This document shows, piece after piece, positions 25,618 to 33,164 of a stretch of DNA of 64,000 nucleotides. The translations under genes were made by a program, and so were the position numbers. The stretch is taken from positions 372,001 through 436,000 of the forward strand of contig JACRPO010000012.1 of assembly GCA_016223165.1 (NCBI GenBank), given 5' to 3'. Source of the stretch: Burkholderiales bacterium (GTDB taxonomy: Bacteria; Pseudomonadota; Gammaproteobacteria; Burkholderiales; Burkholderiaceae_C). Numbering within the stretch: position 1 is the first letter of the stretch; the number at the start of each line of letters is the position of its first letter. The notes beneath the pieces were generated by a model. That model saw only the letters and a list, made by a program, of their open reading frames with translations. It had not been told where the DNA came from and did no database searches.

Positions 25618-26852
25618 TGTCGAGAAAGAGTGTGGCGGAGACCCGGGAGGGCCCGCTGGCGGGCGTGCGCGTGGTCGACCTGACCGGCGTGGTGATGGGG
25701 CCCTTCGCCTCGCAGATCCTCGGCGACTTCGGAGCCGACGTGATCAAGGTCGAGTCGCCCGAGGGCGACACCGTGCGCCACATCGGCCCGAGCCAGAGCA
25801 AGGGCATGGGGCCGATGTACCTGGCGCTCAACCGCAACAAGCGCAGCATCGTGCTCGACCTGCGCCACCCCGATGGACTGGCGGCGCTCAAACGCCTGAT
25901 CGAGCGTGCCGACGTGCTGCTGTTCAACCTTCGCCCGGCGTCGATGGGGCGGCTGGGCCTGGCCTACGAGGAGGTGGCCAAGGTCAACCCGCGCATCGTC
26001 TACTGCGGCGCCTACGGCTTCGGCGAGGCGGGCCGCTACGCCGGCAAGCCCGCGCTGGACGACCTGATCCAGGGCGCGGTGTCGCTGCCCTCGCTGGTCG
26101 GCCGTGTGACCGGCGAGCCACGCTACCTGCCGACCAACCTGTGCGACCGCACCACCGGCCTGACCGCGGTGTACAGCGTGCTCGCCGCCTTGTACGCGCG
26201 CGAGAAGACCGGCCGCGGCCAGTCGATCGAGGTGCCGATGTTCGAGACGATGACGCAGTTCGTCCTCTCGGACCACATGTTCGGCCAGACCTTCGACCCG
26301 CCGCTGGCCGACGCCGGCTATGTGCGCCTGCTCGCCAAGGACCGCCGGCCCGCGAAGACCAAGGACGGCTACATCTGCGTGCTGATCTACATCGACAAGC
26401 ACTGGAAGAACTTCTGCACCATGCTCGGCCGCGAGGACATGCTGGTGGACCCGCGCTTCCTGCGCATGTCCGACCGCACGCGCAACGTCGATGCGCTGTA
26501 CGCCTTCGTGTCGGAGACGATGCTCACGCGCACCACCGCGCAGTGGATGGACGCGCTGACCGCCGCCGACATTCCGGTGACCCCGATGCACACGCCGACC
26601 AGCCTGATGGAGGATCCGCACCTGGCCGACGTCGGCCTGTTCGAGTGGATCGACCATCCGACCGAAGGCCGCATCCGGCAGATGAACGTGCCGGGCACCT
26701 GGTCGGACACGCCGCCGTCGGTGCGCCGCCCGGCACCGCTGCTCGGCGCAGACACGCGCGAGGTGCTGGCCGAGGCCGGCTACGGCACCGACGAGATCGA
26801 ACGCTTGCTGAAGGGCGGCGCGGCGCGCGAGCCCGAGACGACGGCCGGCTAG
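25614..26852 (+). CDS. CaiB/BaiF class III CoA-transferase
   Basis: A 412-residue class III CoA-transferase. MGPFASQILGDFGADVIKVE and LNRNKRSIVLDL are the signatures, and the candidate catalytic aspartate lies in ALDDLIQG (D149/D150). The ATG overlaps the previous stop; a second ATG follows at 25617. It is the last gene of the TetR operon. The stop codon TAG straddles the left edge of the IS630 element: TA is the target duplication and G is the first base of the insertion. The uninterrupted sequence would also have read TAG, so the protein is unchanged. It is closest to the CoA-transferases at 9264 and 44403. Confidence 0.93.
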   Translation: MMSRKSVAETREGPLAGVRVVDLTGVVMGPFASQILGDFGADVIKVESPEGDTVRHIGPSQSKGMGPMYLALNRNKRSIVLDLRHPDGLAALKRLIERADVLLFNLRPASMGRLGLAYEEVAKVNPRIVYCGAYGFGEAGRYAGKPALDDLIQGAVSLPSLVGRVTGEPRYLPTNLCDRTTGLTAVYSVLAALYAREKTGRGQSIEVPMFETMTQFVLSDHMFGQTFDPPLADAGYVRLLAKDRRPAKTKDGYICVLIYIDKHWKNFCTMLGREDMLVDPRFLRMSDRTRNVDALYAFVSETMLTRTTAQWMDALTAADIPVTPMHTPTSLMEDPHLADVGLFEWIDHPTEGRIRQMNVPGTWSDTPPSVRRPAPLLGADTREVLAEAGYGTDEIERLLKGGAAREPETTAG

Positions 26853-27934
26853 TGTCGTGAGTTGGAAGTTCGCAAACAAAACCGCTCGACGCTGGCGAGG
26901 ATGTCCTCAGCGGTCTTGGTCCACACGAACGGCTTGGGGTCGGCGTTGTTGACCTTCACGTAGTGCTTGATCGCGTCTTCGAGCTGTCGCGTCGAGCGAT
27001 GCGTGCCGCGGCGGATGTAGCGTGTCGTTAGGGTGCTGAACCAGCGCTCGACCTGGTTGAGCCACGACGCCGAGGTGGGCGTGAAGTGGACGTGGAAGCG
27101 AGGATGCCTGGCAAACCAGGCCTTGATGGACGGCGTCTTGTGCGTGCCGTAGTTGTCCATGACCAGGTGGACATCCAGCATCGCAGGCACGTTGGCTTCG
27201 ATGGTGCGCAGGAACTGCAGGAACTCGCCGCTGCGGTGCCGGCGATGGGTCTCACCGATCACCTGCCCGGTGGCGATATCCAGCGCCGCGAAGAGGGTCG
27301 TCGTGCCATGGCGCTCGTAGTCGTGCGTGCGACGCGCGGGCAGCCCGGGAGCCAAGGGCAACTGCGGCTGCGTGCGGTCCAGCGCCTGGATCTGGCTCTT
27401 CTCGTCCACGCACAGCACCATGGCCATCAGGGGTGGGGCCATGTACAGCCCGACGATGTCGCGCACCTTGTCCACGAACATCGGGTCGGTGGACAGCTTG
27501 AAAGTGTCCTGACGGTGCGGCTGCAGGCCAAACGCGCGCCAGATGCGCGACACCGCCGTCTGCGACAGGCCGGCCTCGCGCGCCATCGTGCGCGTGCTCC
27601 AGTGCGTGGCCCCTTCGGGAACGGACTCCAGCGTCTTGGCGATCACCGCATCAACACGCGAGTCATCGATCGTTCTGGGTGCTCCGCTGCGCGGCGCGTC
27701 CAGCAGTCCATCGAGGCGATACAGCACAAAACGCGCGCGCCATTTGCACACGGTCTGCTGCGACACGCGCTGCCGCGCTGCGACTACCTTGCTGTCTTGC
27801 CCCTCGGCACAGGCCAGCACGATGCGCGCGCGCAAGGCCAGCGCCTGCGCCGTCTTGCGCCGCAGCGTCAGCGCAGACAACTCCTCGCGTTCTGACTCGC
27901 TGAGCACCAACTCGACCTTGGGTCTTCCTCGCAT
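26849..27934 (-). CDS. IS630-family transposase
   Basis: A 361-residue intact DDE transposase. The N-terminal half is a helix-turn-helix domain (VVAARQRVSQQTVCKWRARF), and the catalytic triad is D177 (CVDEKSQ), D260 (MDNYGTHK) and E296 (NQVERW), with the 35-residue D-E spacing of IS630. The last codons run through the left terminal repeat and end exactly at the element's edge. The stop codon TAG uses the TA target duplication plus one host base, so the stop depends on the insertion site. No frameshift is seen, so it may be active. Confidence 0.96.
   Translation of the reverse strand: MRGRPKVELVLSESEREELSALTLRRKTAQALALRARIVLACAEGQDSKVVAARQRVSQQTVCKWRARFVLYRLDGLLDAPRSGAPRTIDDSRVDAVIAKTLESVPEGATHWSTRTMAREAGLSQTAVSRIWRAFGLQPHRQDTFKLSTDPMFVDKVRDIVGLYMAPPLMAMVLCVDEKSQIQALDRTQPQLPLAPGLPARRTHDYERHGTTTLFAALDIATGQVIGETHRRHRSGEFLQFLRTIEANVPAMLDVHLVMDNYGTHKTPSIKAWFARHPRFHVHFTPTSASWLNQVERWFSTLTTRYIRRGTHRSTRQLEDAIKHYVKVNNADPKPFVWTKTAEDILASVERFCLRTSNSRH
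26852..26871 (+). repeat. IS630 left terminal inverted repeat
   Basis: Twenty bases starting GTGTCGTGAGTT. They pair with the right end with two mismatches and encode the last residues of the transposase on the minus strand. Confidence 0.92.
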
Positions 27935-27994
27935 CGCTGCCTCGTCGTGTGGACACGGTACACGACAGAGCCATGCGAACCATATTAGTTCAAT

Positions 27995-28014
27995 GCACTT
28001 CTAACTCACGACAC
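27995..28014 (-). repeat. IS630 right terminal inverted repeat
   Basis: The reverse complement begins GTGTCGTGAGTT and matches the left end at 18 of 20 bases. It lies 60 bases upstream of the transposase start codon. Confidence 0.92.
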
Positions 28015-28021
28015 TAGGCGC

Positions 28022-29191
28022 TCAGCCCGTGGCGCGCGGACCGCCGGCGCGCAGGCGCCCGGCCGCCGCGAGGGCGTCGATGTCGTCGCTCGCGATGCCC
28101 CAGCGCCGCAGCTGCGCAAACGCTGCCGCATCGTCGCCGTGCGGCGGCCGCGGCAGCGGGTTCGGCGTGGCCGCGAAGCGCGGCGCCGGCGCCGGCTGGC
28201 GCACGCCGCCGACCTCGACGAACGCCGCGCGCGCGCGGTGGTGCGGATGCAGGTGCGCCTCCAGCGGCGACAGCACGGGCGCGAAACAGGCGTCGCTGCC
28301 TTCGAGCAGCTCGCACCAGGCCGCGCGCGTGCGCGTCGCGAAGATCGCCGCCAGCCGCGCCTTGTTGTCCGGCCAGCGCGCGCGGTCGTCGAAGTCGATC
28401 GCGTCGGGGGCCAGGCCCAGGCGCTCGAGCAGCACGGCGCGAAACTTGGTCTCGATCGGCGCGACGCTGACGTACTCGCCGTCGGCGCAGCGGTAGACGT
28501 CGTAATGCGGCGCGCCCGAATCGAGCAGGTTGGTGCCGCGCGGGCCGTCGTGCGTGCCGCTGGCCAGCAGGCCGTGCAGCGAGGCCATCAGCATCGACGC
28601 GCCGTCGACCATCGCCGCATCGATCACCTGCCCAGCACCGCCGCGCTGCACGTTCCACAGCGCGGCCAGCATTCCGAAGGCCAGCAGCAGGCCACCGCCG
28701 CCGAAATCGCCCACCAGGTTGAGCGGCGGCGTCGGCAGCGCGCCGGCGCGGCCGATGGCGTGCAGCGCGCCCGACAGCGCGATGTAGTTGAGGTCGTGCC
28801 CGGCTGCCGACGCCAGCGGCCCGGTCTGGCCGAAGCCGGTGACGCGGCCGTACACCAGCTTCGGGTGCTGCGCGAGACAAGGCTCGGGCCCCAGCCCGAG
28901 CCGCTCCATCGTGCCGGGGCGAAAGCCCTCGATCAGCGCGTCGCAGCAGGCGACGATGCCGCGGGCGAAGGCCATGCCCTCGCTCGACTTCAGGTCGACT
29001 GAGACGGTGCGCTTGCTCCGGTTGAGCAGGTCGTACCGGGGCGCGCGGTCGATGCCCAGGCCGCTGGGCACCATGCGGTCGACGCGCAGCACCTCGGCGC
29101 CCAGGTCGGCCAGCACCATGCCGCACATCGGCCCGGGGCCGATGCCGGCGAACTCCACCACCTTCAATCCCGCGAGCGGCCCCTGCCCCAT
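28022..29191 (-). CDS. alpha-methylacyl-CoA racemase (CaiB/BaiF superfamily)
   Basis: A 389-residue protein of the racemase branch of the class III CoA-transferase fold. It starts GPLAGLKVVEFAGIGPGP and keeps the catalytic set described for mycobacterial MCR: histidine and aspartate in AGHDLNY (H132), aspartate in VGDFGGGG (D162) and glutamate in APIETKF (E245). It epimerises 2-methylacyl-CoAs so that (S)-specific acyl-CoA dehydrogenases can use them. The ATG at 29191 has GAGGAGG eight bases upstream; an ATG at 29212 overlapping the upstream stop (ATGA) is possible. Its presence points to methyl-branched substrates. Confidence 0.9.
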   Translation of the reverse strand: MGQGPLAGLKVVEFAGIGPGPMCGMVLADLGAEVLRVDRMVPSGLGIDRAPRYDLLNRSKRTVSVDLKSSEGMAFARGIVACCDALIEGFRPGTMERLGLGPEPCLAQHPKLVYGRVTGFGQTGPLASAAGHDLNYIALSGALHAIGRAGALPTPPLNLVGDFGGGGLLLAFGMLAALWNVQRGGAGQVIDAAMVDGASMLMASLHGLLASGTHDGPRGTNLLDSGAPHYDVYRCADGEYVSVAPIETKFRAVLLERLGLAPDAIDFDDRARWPDNKARLAAIFATRTRAAWCELLEGSDACFAPVLSPLEAHLHPHHRARAAFVEVGGVRQPAPAPRFAATPNPLPRPPHGDDAAAFAQLRRWGIASDDIDALAAAGRLRAGGPRATG

Positions 29192-29208
29192 CGTCCTGGC
29201 CTCCTCTT

Positions 29209-30330
29209 TCATCCCAGCAGTCGGTCCAGCCGCTCCTTGCACTCGGCGAGCTCGGCCAGCATGTCCTGCACGACCTGGCGCACCGAGGTCTCCTCGCGCA
29301 GGTCGGCGACGATCTGCCCGACAGGGTAGGTGAGGAAGTCCGTCGCGCGCACGCGTTCGACGCGCGTGCGCCCCTGCCCCCACCAGAGGATGGCCTGCAG
29401 CGGCGCCGGCAGCGGGGCCGGCGCGCCCGGCGCGTCCCAGGCGTCGGTGAACGCGCTGCGCAGCGTGCGGCACGGTTTGCCGGTGACGCTGCGCGTGAGC
29501 ACCGCGTCGTCGGCGCCGGCGGCGAACAGGCGCGCCTTGATCTCGGGCGTCACCTCGCTCTGCACCGTCTTCAACCAGACCGAGCCGCACCACACGCCCT
29601 CGCAGCCGAGCGCCAGCGCCGCCGCGAGCTGGCGGCCGCGCCCGACGCCGCCGCCGCCGAGCACCGGCAGCGGCGCCACCGCGTCGACGATGCGCGGCCA
29701 CAGCACCAGCGAAGTGGTCTCGCCGGTGTGGCCGCCGGCCTCGGTGCCGACCGCGATGACGAAGTCGCAGCCGGCTTCGCGGTGTCGGACCGCATGCTTG
29801 GGCGCGCCGGCCAGCGCCGCGACCTTGATGCCGCGCGCATGCGCCCGCTGCACCAGTTCGGGCGGCGGCGATCCGAGCGCGTTGACGATCAGGCGGATCG
29901 GGTGCTCGAACGCCTTGTCGAGCATCGCCGCGCTTTCGGCGCGTGTGAAGTTGAACGACGAGACGAGGTCGCGCTCGATGCGCGCGGCCTCCTGCGGCGG
30001 CAGCGGCGGCACGCCGGCGCGGTCGAGCAGCTCGCGGACGAAGTCCAGGTGCTCGGCGGGAAACAACTGCTCGGCGTCGTGCTTGGCCTCGCCCTCGGCG
30101 GCGGTGTCGAAAGTCGTGGGCATCAGCACGTCCACGCCGTAGGGCCGCCCGCCGATGTGCGCGTCGATCCAGCGCAGGTCTTCCTCGACCCGGTCGGGGT
30201 GCATGCGCGCGAGGCCGAGCACGCCGAGCCCGCCCGCCTTCGAGACTTCGACGACAACGTCGCGGCAGTGGGAGAACGCGAAGATCGGCGCATCGATGCC
30301 GAACATGGCGCACAGCAGGTTGTTGGCCAT
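29209..30330 (-). CDS. NAD(P)H:flavin / nitronate monooxygenase family protein
   Basis: A 373-residue FMN TIM-barrel protein of the nitronate monooxygenase/2-nitropropane dioxygenase family. The key loop VGTEAGGHTGE keeps the catalytic histidine (H201). Many relatives are not nitronate enzymes but FMN-dependent reductases of CoA thioesters (for example the IpdC type in steroid ring degradation). The start MANNLLCAMFGID at 30330 fits the family. It is first in a two-gene operon with the racemase, divergent from a Bug gene, with a palindrome between them. A reductase or dehydrogenase role on an acyl-CoA is my inference. Confidence 0.85.
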   Translation of the reverse strand: MANNLLCAMFGIDAPIFAFSHCRDVVVEVSKAGGLGVLGLARMHPDRVEEDLRWIDAHIGGRPYGVDVLMPTTFDTAAEGEAKHDAEQLFPAEHLDFVRELLDRAGVPPLPPQEAARIERDLVSSFNFTRAESAAMLDKAFEHPIRLIVNALGSPPPELVQRAHARGIKVAALAGAPKHAVRHREAGCDFVIAVGTEAGGHTGETTSLVLWPRIVDAVAPLPVLGGGGVGRGRQLAAALALGCEGVWCGSVWLKTVQSEVTPEIKARLFAAGADDAVLTRSVTGKPCRTLRSAFTDAWDAPGAPAPLPAPLQAILWWGQGRTRVERVRATDFLTYPVGQIVADLREETSVRQVVQDMLAELAECKERLDRLLG

Positions 30331-30376
30331 CGTCGTATGCGGGCCGTCGAGTTGCCCGGTGGTCGAACGCAGGGCT

Positions 30377-30417
30377 ATCATACTTGCAAACGAGCCGCCT
30401 AACGGTTGACCGTTTGG
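30377..30417. promoter_or_regulatory. divergent promoter region with AACGGT-TG-ACCGTT palindrome
   Basis: A 14-base inverted repeat (30401-30414), with flanks CTAAC and TTGG, lies between the NMO-like and Bug genes. It overlaps a -35-like TTGACC (30406-30411) for the Bug operon and lies upstream of a minus-strand -10 TATGAT (30382-30377). The flanks resemble the CTAAC...GTTTGG element but the spacing is eight, so a different or related regulator may bind. Confidence 0.45.
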
Positions 30418-30497
30418 TTGGCGAGCGACGATCGACCTCGGCGCGCGCATGATCCGCGCCGCGCGCCCCGAGTTCATTTAAGGAGCGAGGTGATCCC

Positions 30498-31472
30498 ATG
30501 AACGTTGCAGCGCCCGTGTCGCGCCGCGCTCTGCTGGCCTTTCCCTTGGTCCTGACGGCAGGGGCCGCGCGTGCGGTCTACCCCGAGCAGCGGCTGCGGC
30601 TGGTGCTGCCGTTCGGCCCAGGCTCGGCCACCGACACGCTGCTGCGCATCGTCGCCGAACCGCTGCAGGCGGCGCTCGGCCAGAGCGTGGTCGTCGACAA
30701 CAAGCCCGGCGCGCTGACCTCGCTGGCGCTGGCCGACGTGGCCAAGGCGCCGCCCGATGGCTACACCGTCGTCGCGGCGACGAACTCGATCGTGGCCAAC
30801 CCGGCCGGCATCCAGCGCAGCCCCGGCTACGACGCGATGCGCGACTTCGCGCCGATCACGCGGATCGCGGTCACCTCCTACGTGCTCGTCGTCGCCAGCG
30901 ACAAGCCCTGGAAGAACCTCGGCGAGCTGCTCGCGCACGCGCGGGCCCATTCCGGCAAGCTGAACTACGCCAGCGGCAACCTGGGCGGCCTGTTGTACGG
31001 CGGCATGTTCGCGCGCGCCGTCGGCGCCGAGATGACCCACGTGCCCTACAAGTCCACCCCGCCGGCGCTGGTGGATCTGCTGGCCGGGCACGTCGAGCTG
31101 ATGTTCACCGACCTCGTCACCGCGGCGGGCCAGGCCAAGGCCGGCAAGTTGCGCGTGCTGCTGGCCACGGCGCCGCAGCGCACCGCGCTGTTCCCCGACG
31201 TGCCGACCATCGCCGAGTCGGGCCTGCGCGGCATCGCCGACATGCCGGCCTGGTGGTCGCTGTACGGCCCGGCCGGCATGCCGCGCACCGCCATCGACAG
31301 GCTCAACCGCGAGGTCGTCGCGATCCTGAGCAAGCCGGAGATCCGCGCGCGGCTGCAGGCGCTGGGGCTCGAGGCCACGCCCTCGACACCCGAGGAGCTG
31401 GCCGCGTTCACGCGCGAGCAGTCGCAGAACTACCTGCGGCTGGTCAAGGAGTTCGGCATCCAGCCGGAGTGA
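30498..31472 (+). CDS. Bug/TctC-family periplasmic receptor
   Basis: A 324-residue periplasmic binding protein with a signal peptide that includes twin arginines (VSRRALLAFPLVLTAGAARA|V), so Tat export is possible. The mature part opens with PEQRLRLVLPFGPGSATDTL, the Bug signature. Ribosome site AAGGAG lies upstream of the ATG. It is the first gene of a thirteen-gene operon that contains acyl-CoA enzymes but no TctA/TctB permease. Ligand unknown; probably a carboxylate. Confidence 0.92.
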   Translation: MNVAAPVSRRALLAFPLVLTAGAARAVYPEQRLRLVLPFGPGSATDTLLRIVAEPLQAALGQSVVVDNKPGALTSLALADVAKAPPDGYTVVAATNSIVANPAGIQRSPGYDAMRDFAPITRIAVTSYVLVVASDKPWKNLGELLAHARAHSGKLNYASGNLGGLLYGGMFARAVGAEMTHVPYKSTPPALVDLLAGHVELMFTDLVTAAGQAKAGKLRVLLATAPQRTALFPDVPTIAESGLRGIADMPAWWSLYGPAGMPRTAIDRLNREVVAILSKPEIRARLQALGLEATPSTPEELAAFTREQSQNYLRLVKEFGIQPE

Positions 31473-31477
31473 GGCGC

Positions 31478-31942
31478 ATGCACGGCCGTACTCGTCCGTT
31501 GTGGCTCGGCGAAATCCGGCCCGGCATGCGCCTCGCGCTGCCGGCGTTCGATTGCAGCGCCGAGCTCGTGGCCGGCTACGCGGAGCTGCTCGACGCCCGC
31601 CACCCGGTGCACGTCGACGCCGAGTACGCGAAGACGACGCGCTATGGCCGCCTCATCGCCCACGGCCCGCTGGTCATCGCCAAGGTGCTGGCGATGCTCG
31701 GCGGGGTGTTTGGCGAGGCCTTGCAGGTACTGCTGGGTGTCGGCGCGTGGCGCTTCTACGGCCCGGTGTTCGTCGGCGACCGCGTGGCCGTCGAGTGCAC
31801 CGTGCTCGACGTGGATGCGGCCAAGGGCGCCAGTGCGGGCTCGGTGGAGATCGAGTTCCGTGTGCTGGCCGCCGACGGCTCGCTCGCGCAGCGCGGCACG
31901 GCCAGCGTCCTGATCTCGCGCGCCGCGGCCGCAAGCGCCTGA
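31478..31942 (+). CDS. MaoC-family enoyl-CoA hydratase-like protein
   Basis: A 154-residue hotdog protein of the MaoC family. The core ARHPVHVDAEYAKTTRYG (40-57) corresponds to the DxNPxH hydratase motif; asparagine is histidine here, while histidine H45 and a nearby aspartate (D39) remain. A following GRLIAHGPLV is typical. It begins five bases after the Bug stop. In steroid side-chain degradation, MaoC, a thiolase-fold aldolase and a DUF35 protein work together; the same three types occur here within 3 kb, which may be meaningful. Substrate unknown. Confidence 0.84.
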   Translation: MHGRTRPLWLGEIRPGMRLALPAFDCSAELVAGYAELLDARHPVHVDAEYAKTTRYGRLIAHGPLVIAKVLAMLGGVFGEALQVLLGVGAWRFYGPVFVGDRVAVECTVLDVDAAKGASAGSVEIEFRVLAADGSLAQRGTASVLISRAAAASA

Positions 31943-31972
31943 CCCGATCCTCTCCATCGGACCGCACCGCCC

Positions 31973-33130
31973 ATGCCCCCAACCGAGCGCCGGGTCCCCG
32001 GCAATACCGTCGACCGCGAAGCCTTTCGCGACATGGCCCGCAAGTTCGCCGAGCGCGAGATCAAGCCGCGCTGGCAGCAGGCCGACCGCGAGGCGAAGTT
32101 TCCACGCGAGTTCTACGTCGCCGCCGCGAAGGCCGGGCTGATCGGCCTGCACATCCCGCAAGCGCTCGGCGGCGCCGACCTCGGCGTCACCGAGGAGGCG
32201 ATCTCGATCGAGGAGCAGGCGAAGGCGAACCCCAACCTCGCCATCGTCGCGCTGATCCAGGGCGTGGCGGGTTCGCTGCTCGCCGAGCACGGCCACGAGC
32301 TGCACCACGCGATGGTGCGCGAGAACATCGCCGGCGACCGCCTGCTCGCGCTGGCCGTCACCGAGCCCGAGGCGGGCAGCGACGTGCAGAACCTCAAGAC
32401 CACGGCGCGGCGCGACGGCGACGACTGGGTGCTCGACGGCATCAAGTCGTTCATCACGCTCGGCAGCGACTGCGACACGATGGCCGTGCTCGCCCGCACC
32501 GACCCGAGCAAGGGCCGCCACGGCATGCACTTCTTCGCCGTCGACCGCAAGACGCCGGGCCTGGAGACCTCGCAGATCAAGACCTACGCGAACCGCCCGG
32601 TGCCTACCTACCGTGTGATGCTCAACGACGTGCGCGTGCCCGAGTCGCGGCGGCTGACCGCCGGCTTCGGCGCCATCATGGAAGGCTTCAACCGCGAACG
32701 CGTGATGGTGGCGGCGCGCTGGCTCGGCCACATGCAGACGGCGCTCGCGTGGGCGATGGACTACGCCAAGGTGCGCCAGCAGTTCGGCAAGCCGATCGGC
32801 GCCAACCAGAGCATCGCGTTCAAGCTCGCGCAGGGCCATGTCGACGTCGAGGCCTCGCGCCACCTCACCTACCACGCCGCCGCGCGCTGGGACAGCGGCG
32901 CGCCGGTCAGGGACATCATCCTCGACGTCTCGTCGGCCAAGCTGTTCGTCACCCAGGCGGTCTACCGCGTGACGCAGGACGCGCTGCACATCGGCGGCGG
33001 CTGGGGCATCACCGAGGAGCTGCCGGCGATGCGCATGGCGCTGGACGCGCTCGTGGCGCCGGTCACGGTGGGCTCCTACGAGATCCAGCTGCGCGTCATC
33101 GCCAAGCAGCTCGGGCTGCCGTGCGAATGA
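31973..33130 (+). CDS. acyl-CoA dehydrogenase family protein with altered C-terminal active-site block
   Basis: A 385-residue acyl-CoA dehydrogenase by fold: LAVTEPEAGSDVQN is the FAD/substrate motif, and RQQFGKPIGANQSI is the FAD-binding helix. The usual block near the C-terminus (YEGTSQI or IGGGT) is replaced by LVAPVTVGSYEIQ, and the GGxGxT helix reads HIGGGWGITEELP. The catalytic glutamate position is therefore unclear. It could be a diverged enzyme or a partner subunit of a heteromeric dehydrogenase. It lies between MaoC and the thiolase-like gene. Confidence 0.9.
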   Translation: MPPTERRVPGNTVDREAFRDMARKFAEREIKPRWQQADREAKFPREFYVAAAKAGLIGLHIPQALGGADLGVTEEAISIEEQAKANPNLAIVALIQGVAGSLLAEHGHELHHAMVRENIAGDRLLALAVTEPEAGSDVQNLKTTARRDGDDWVLDGIKSFITLGSDCDTMAVLARTDPSKGRHGMHFFAVDRKTPGLETSQIKTYANRPVPTYRVMLNDVRVPESRRLTAGFGAIMEGFNRERVMVAARWLGHMQTALAWAMDYAKVRQQFGKPIGANQSIAFKLAQGHVDVEASRHLTYHAAARWDSGAPVRDIILDVSSAKLFVTQAVYRVTQDALHIGGGWGITEELPAMRMALDALVAPVTVGSYEIQLRVIAKQLGLPCE

Positions 33131-33164
33131 TGCGCCGCGCGATCCGGCAGGGAGGGCCCTGCGC

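Larger units (their letters stand above)
26852..28014 (-). mobile_element. IS630-family insertion sequence, complete
   Basis: The element is 1163 bases long. Terminal inverted repeats of 20 bases (26852-26871 and 27995-28014) match at 18 positions and begin GTGTCGTGAGTT. A TA target duplication flanks it at 26850-26851 and 28015-28016, which is the IS630/mariner rule. Removing the element restores two convergent CoA-transferase-family genes whose stop codons are only four bases apart. Ends and duplication are intact, which suggests recent insertion. Confidence 0.94.
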
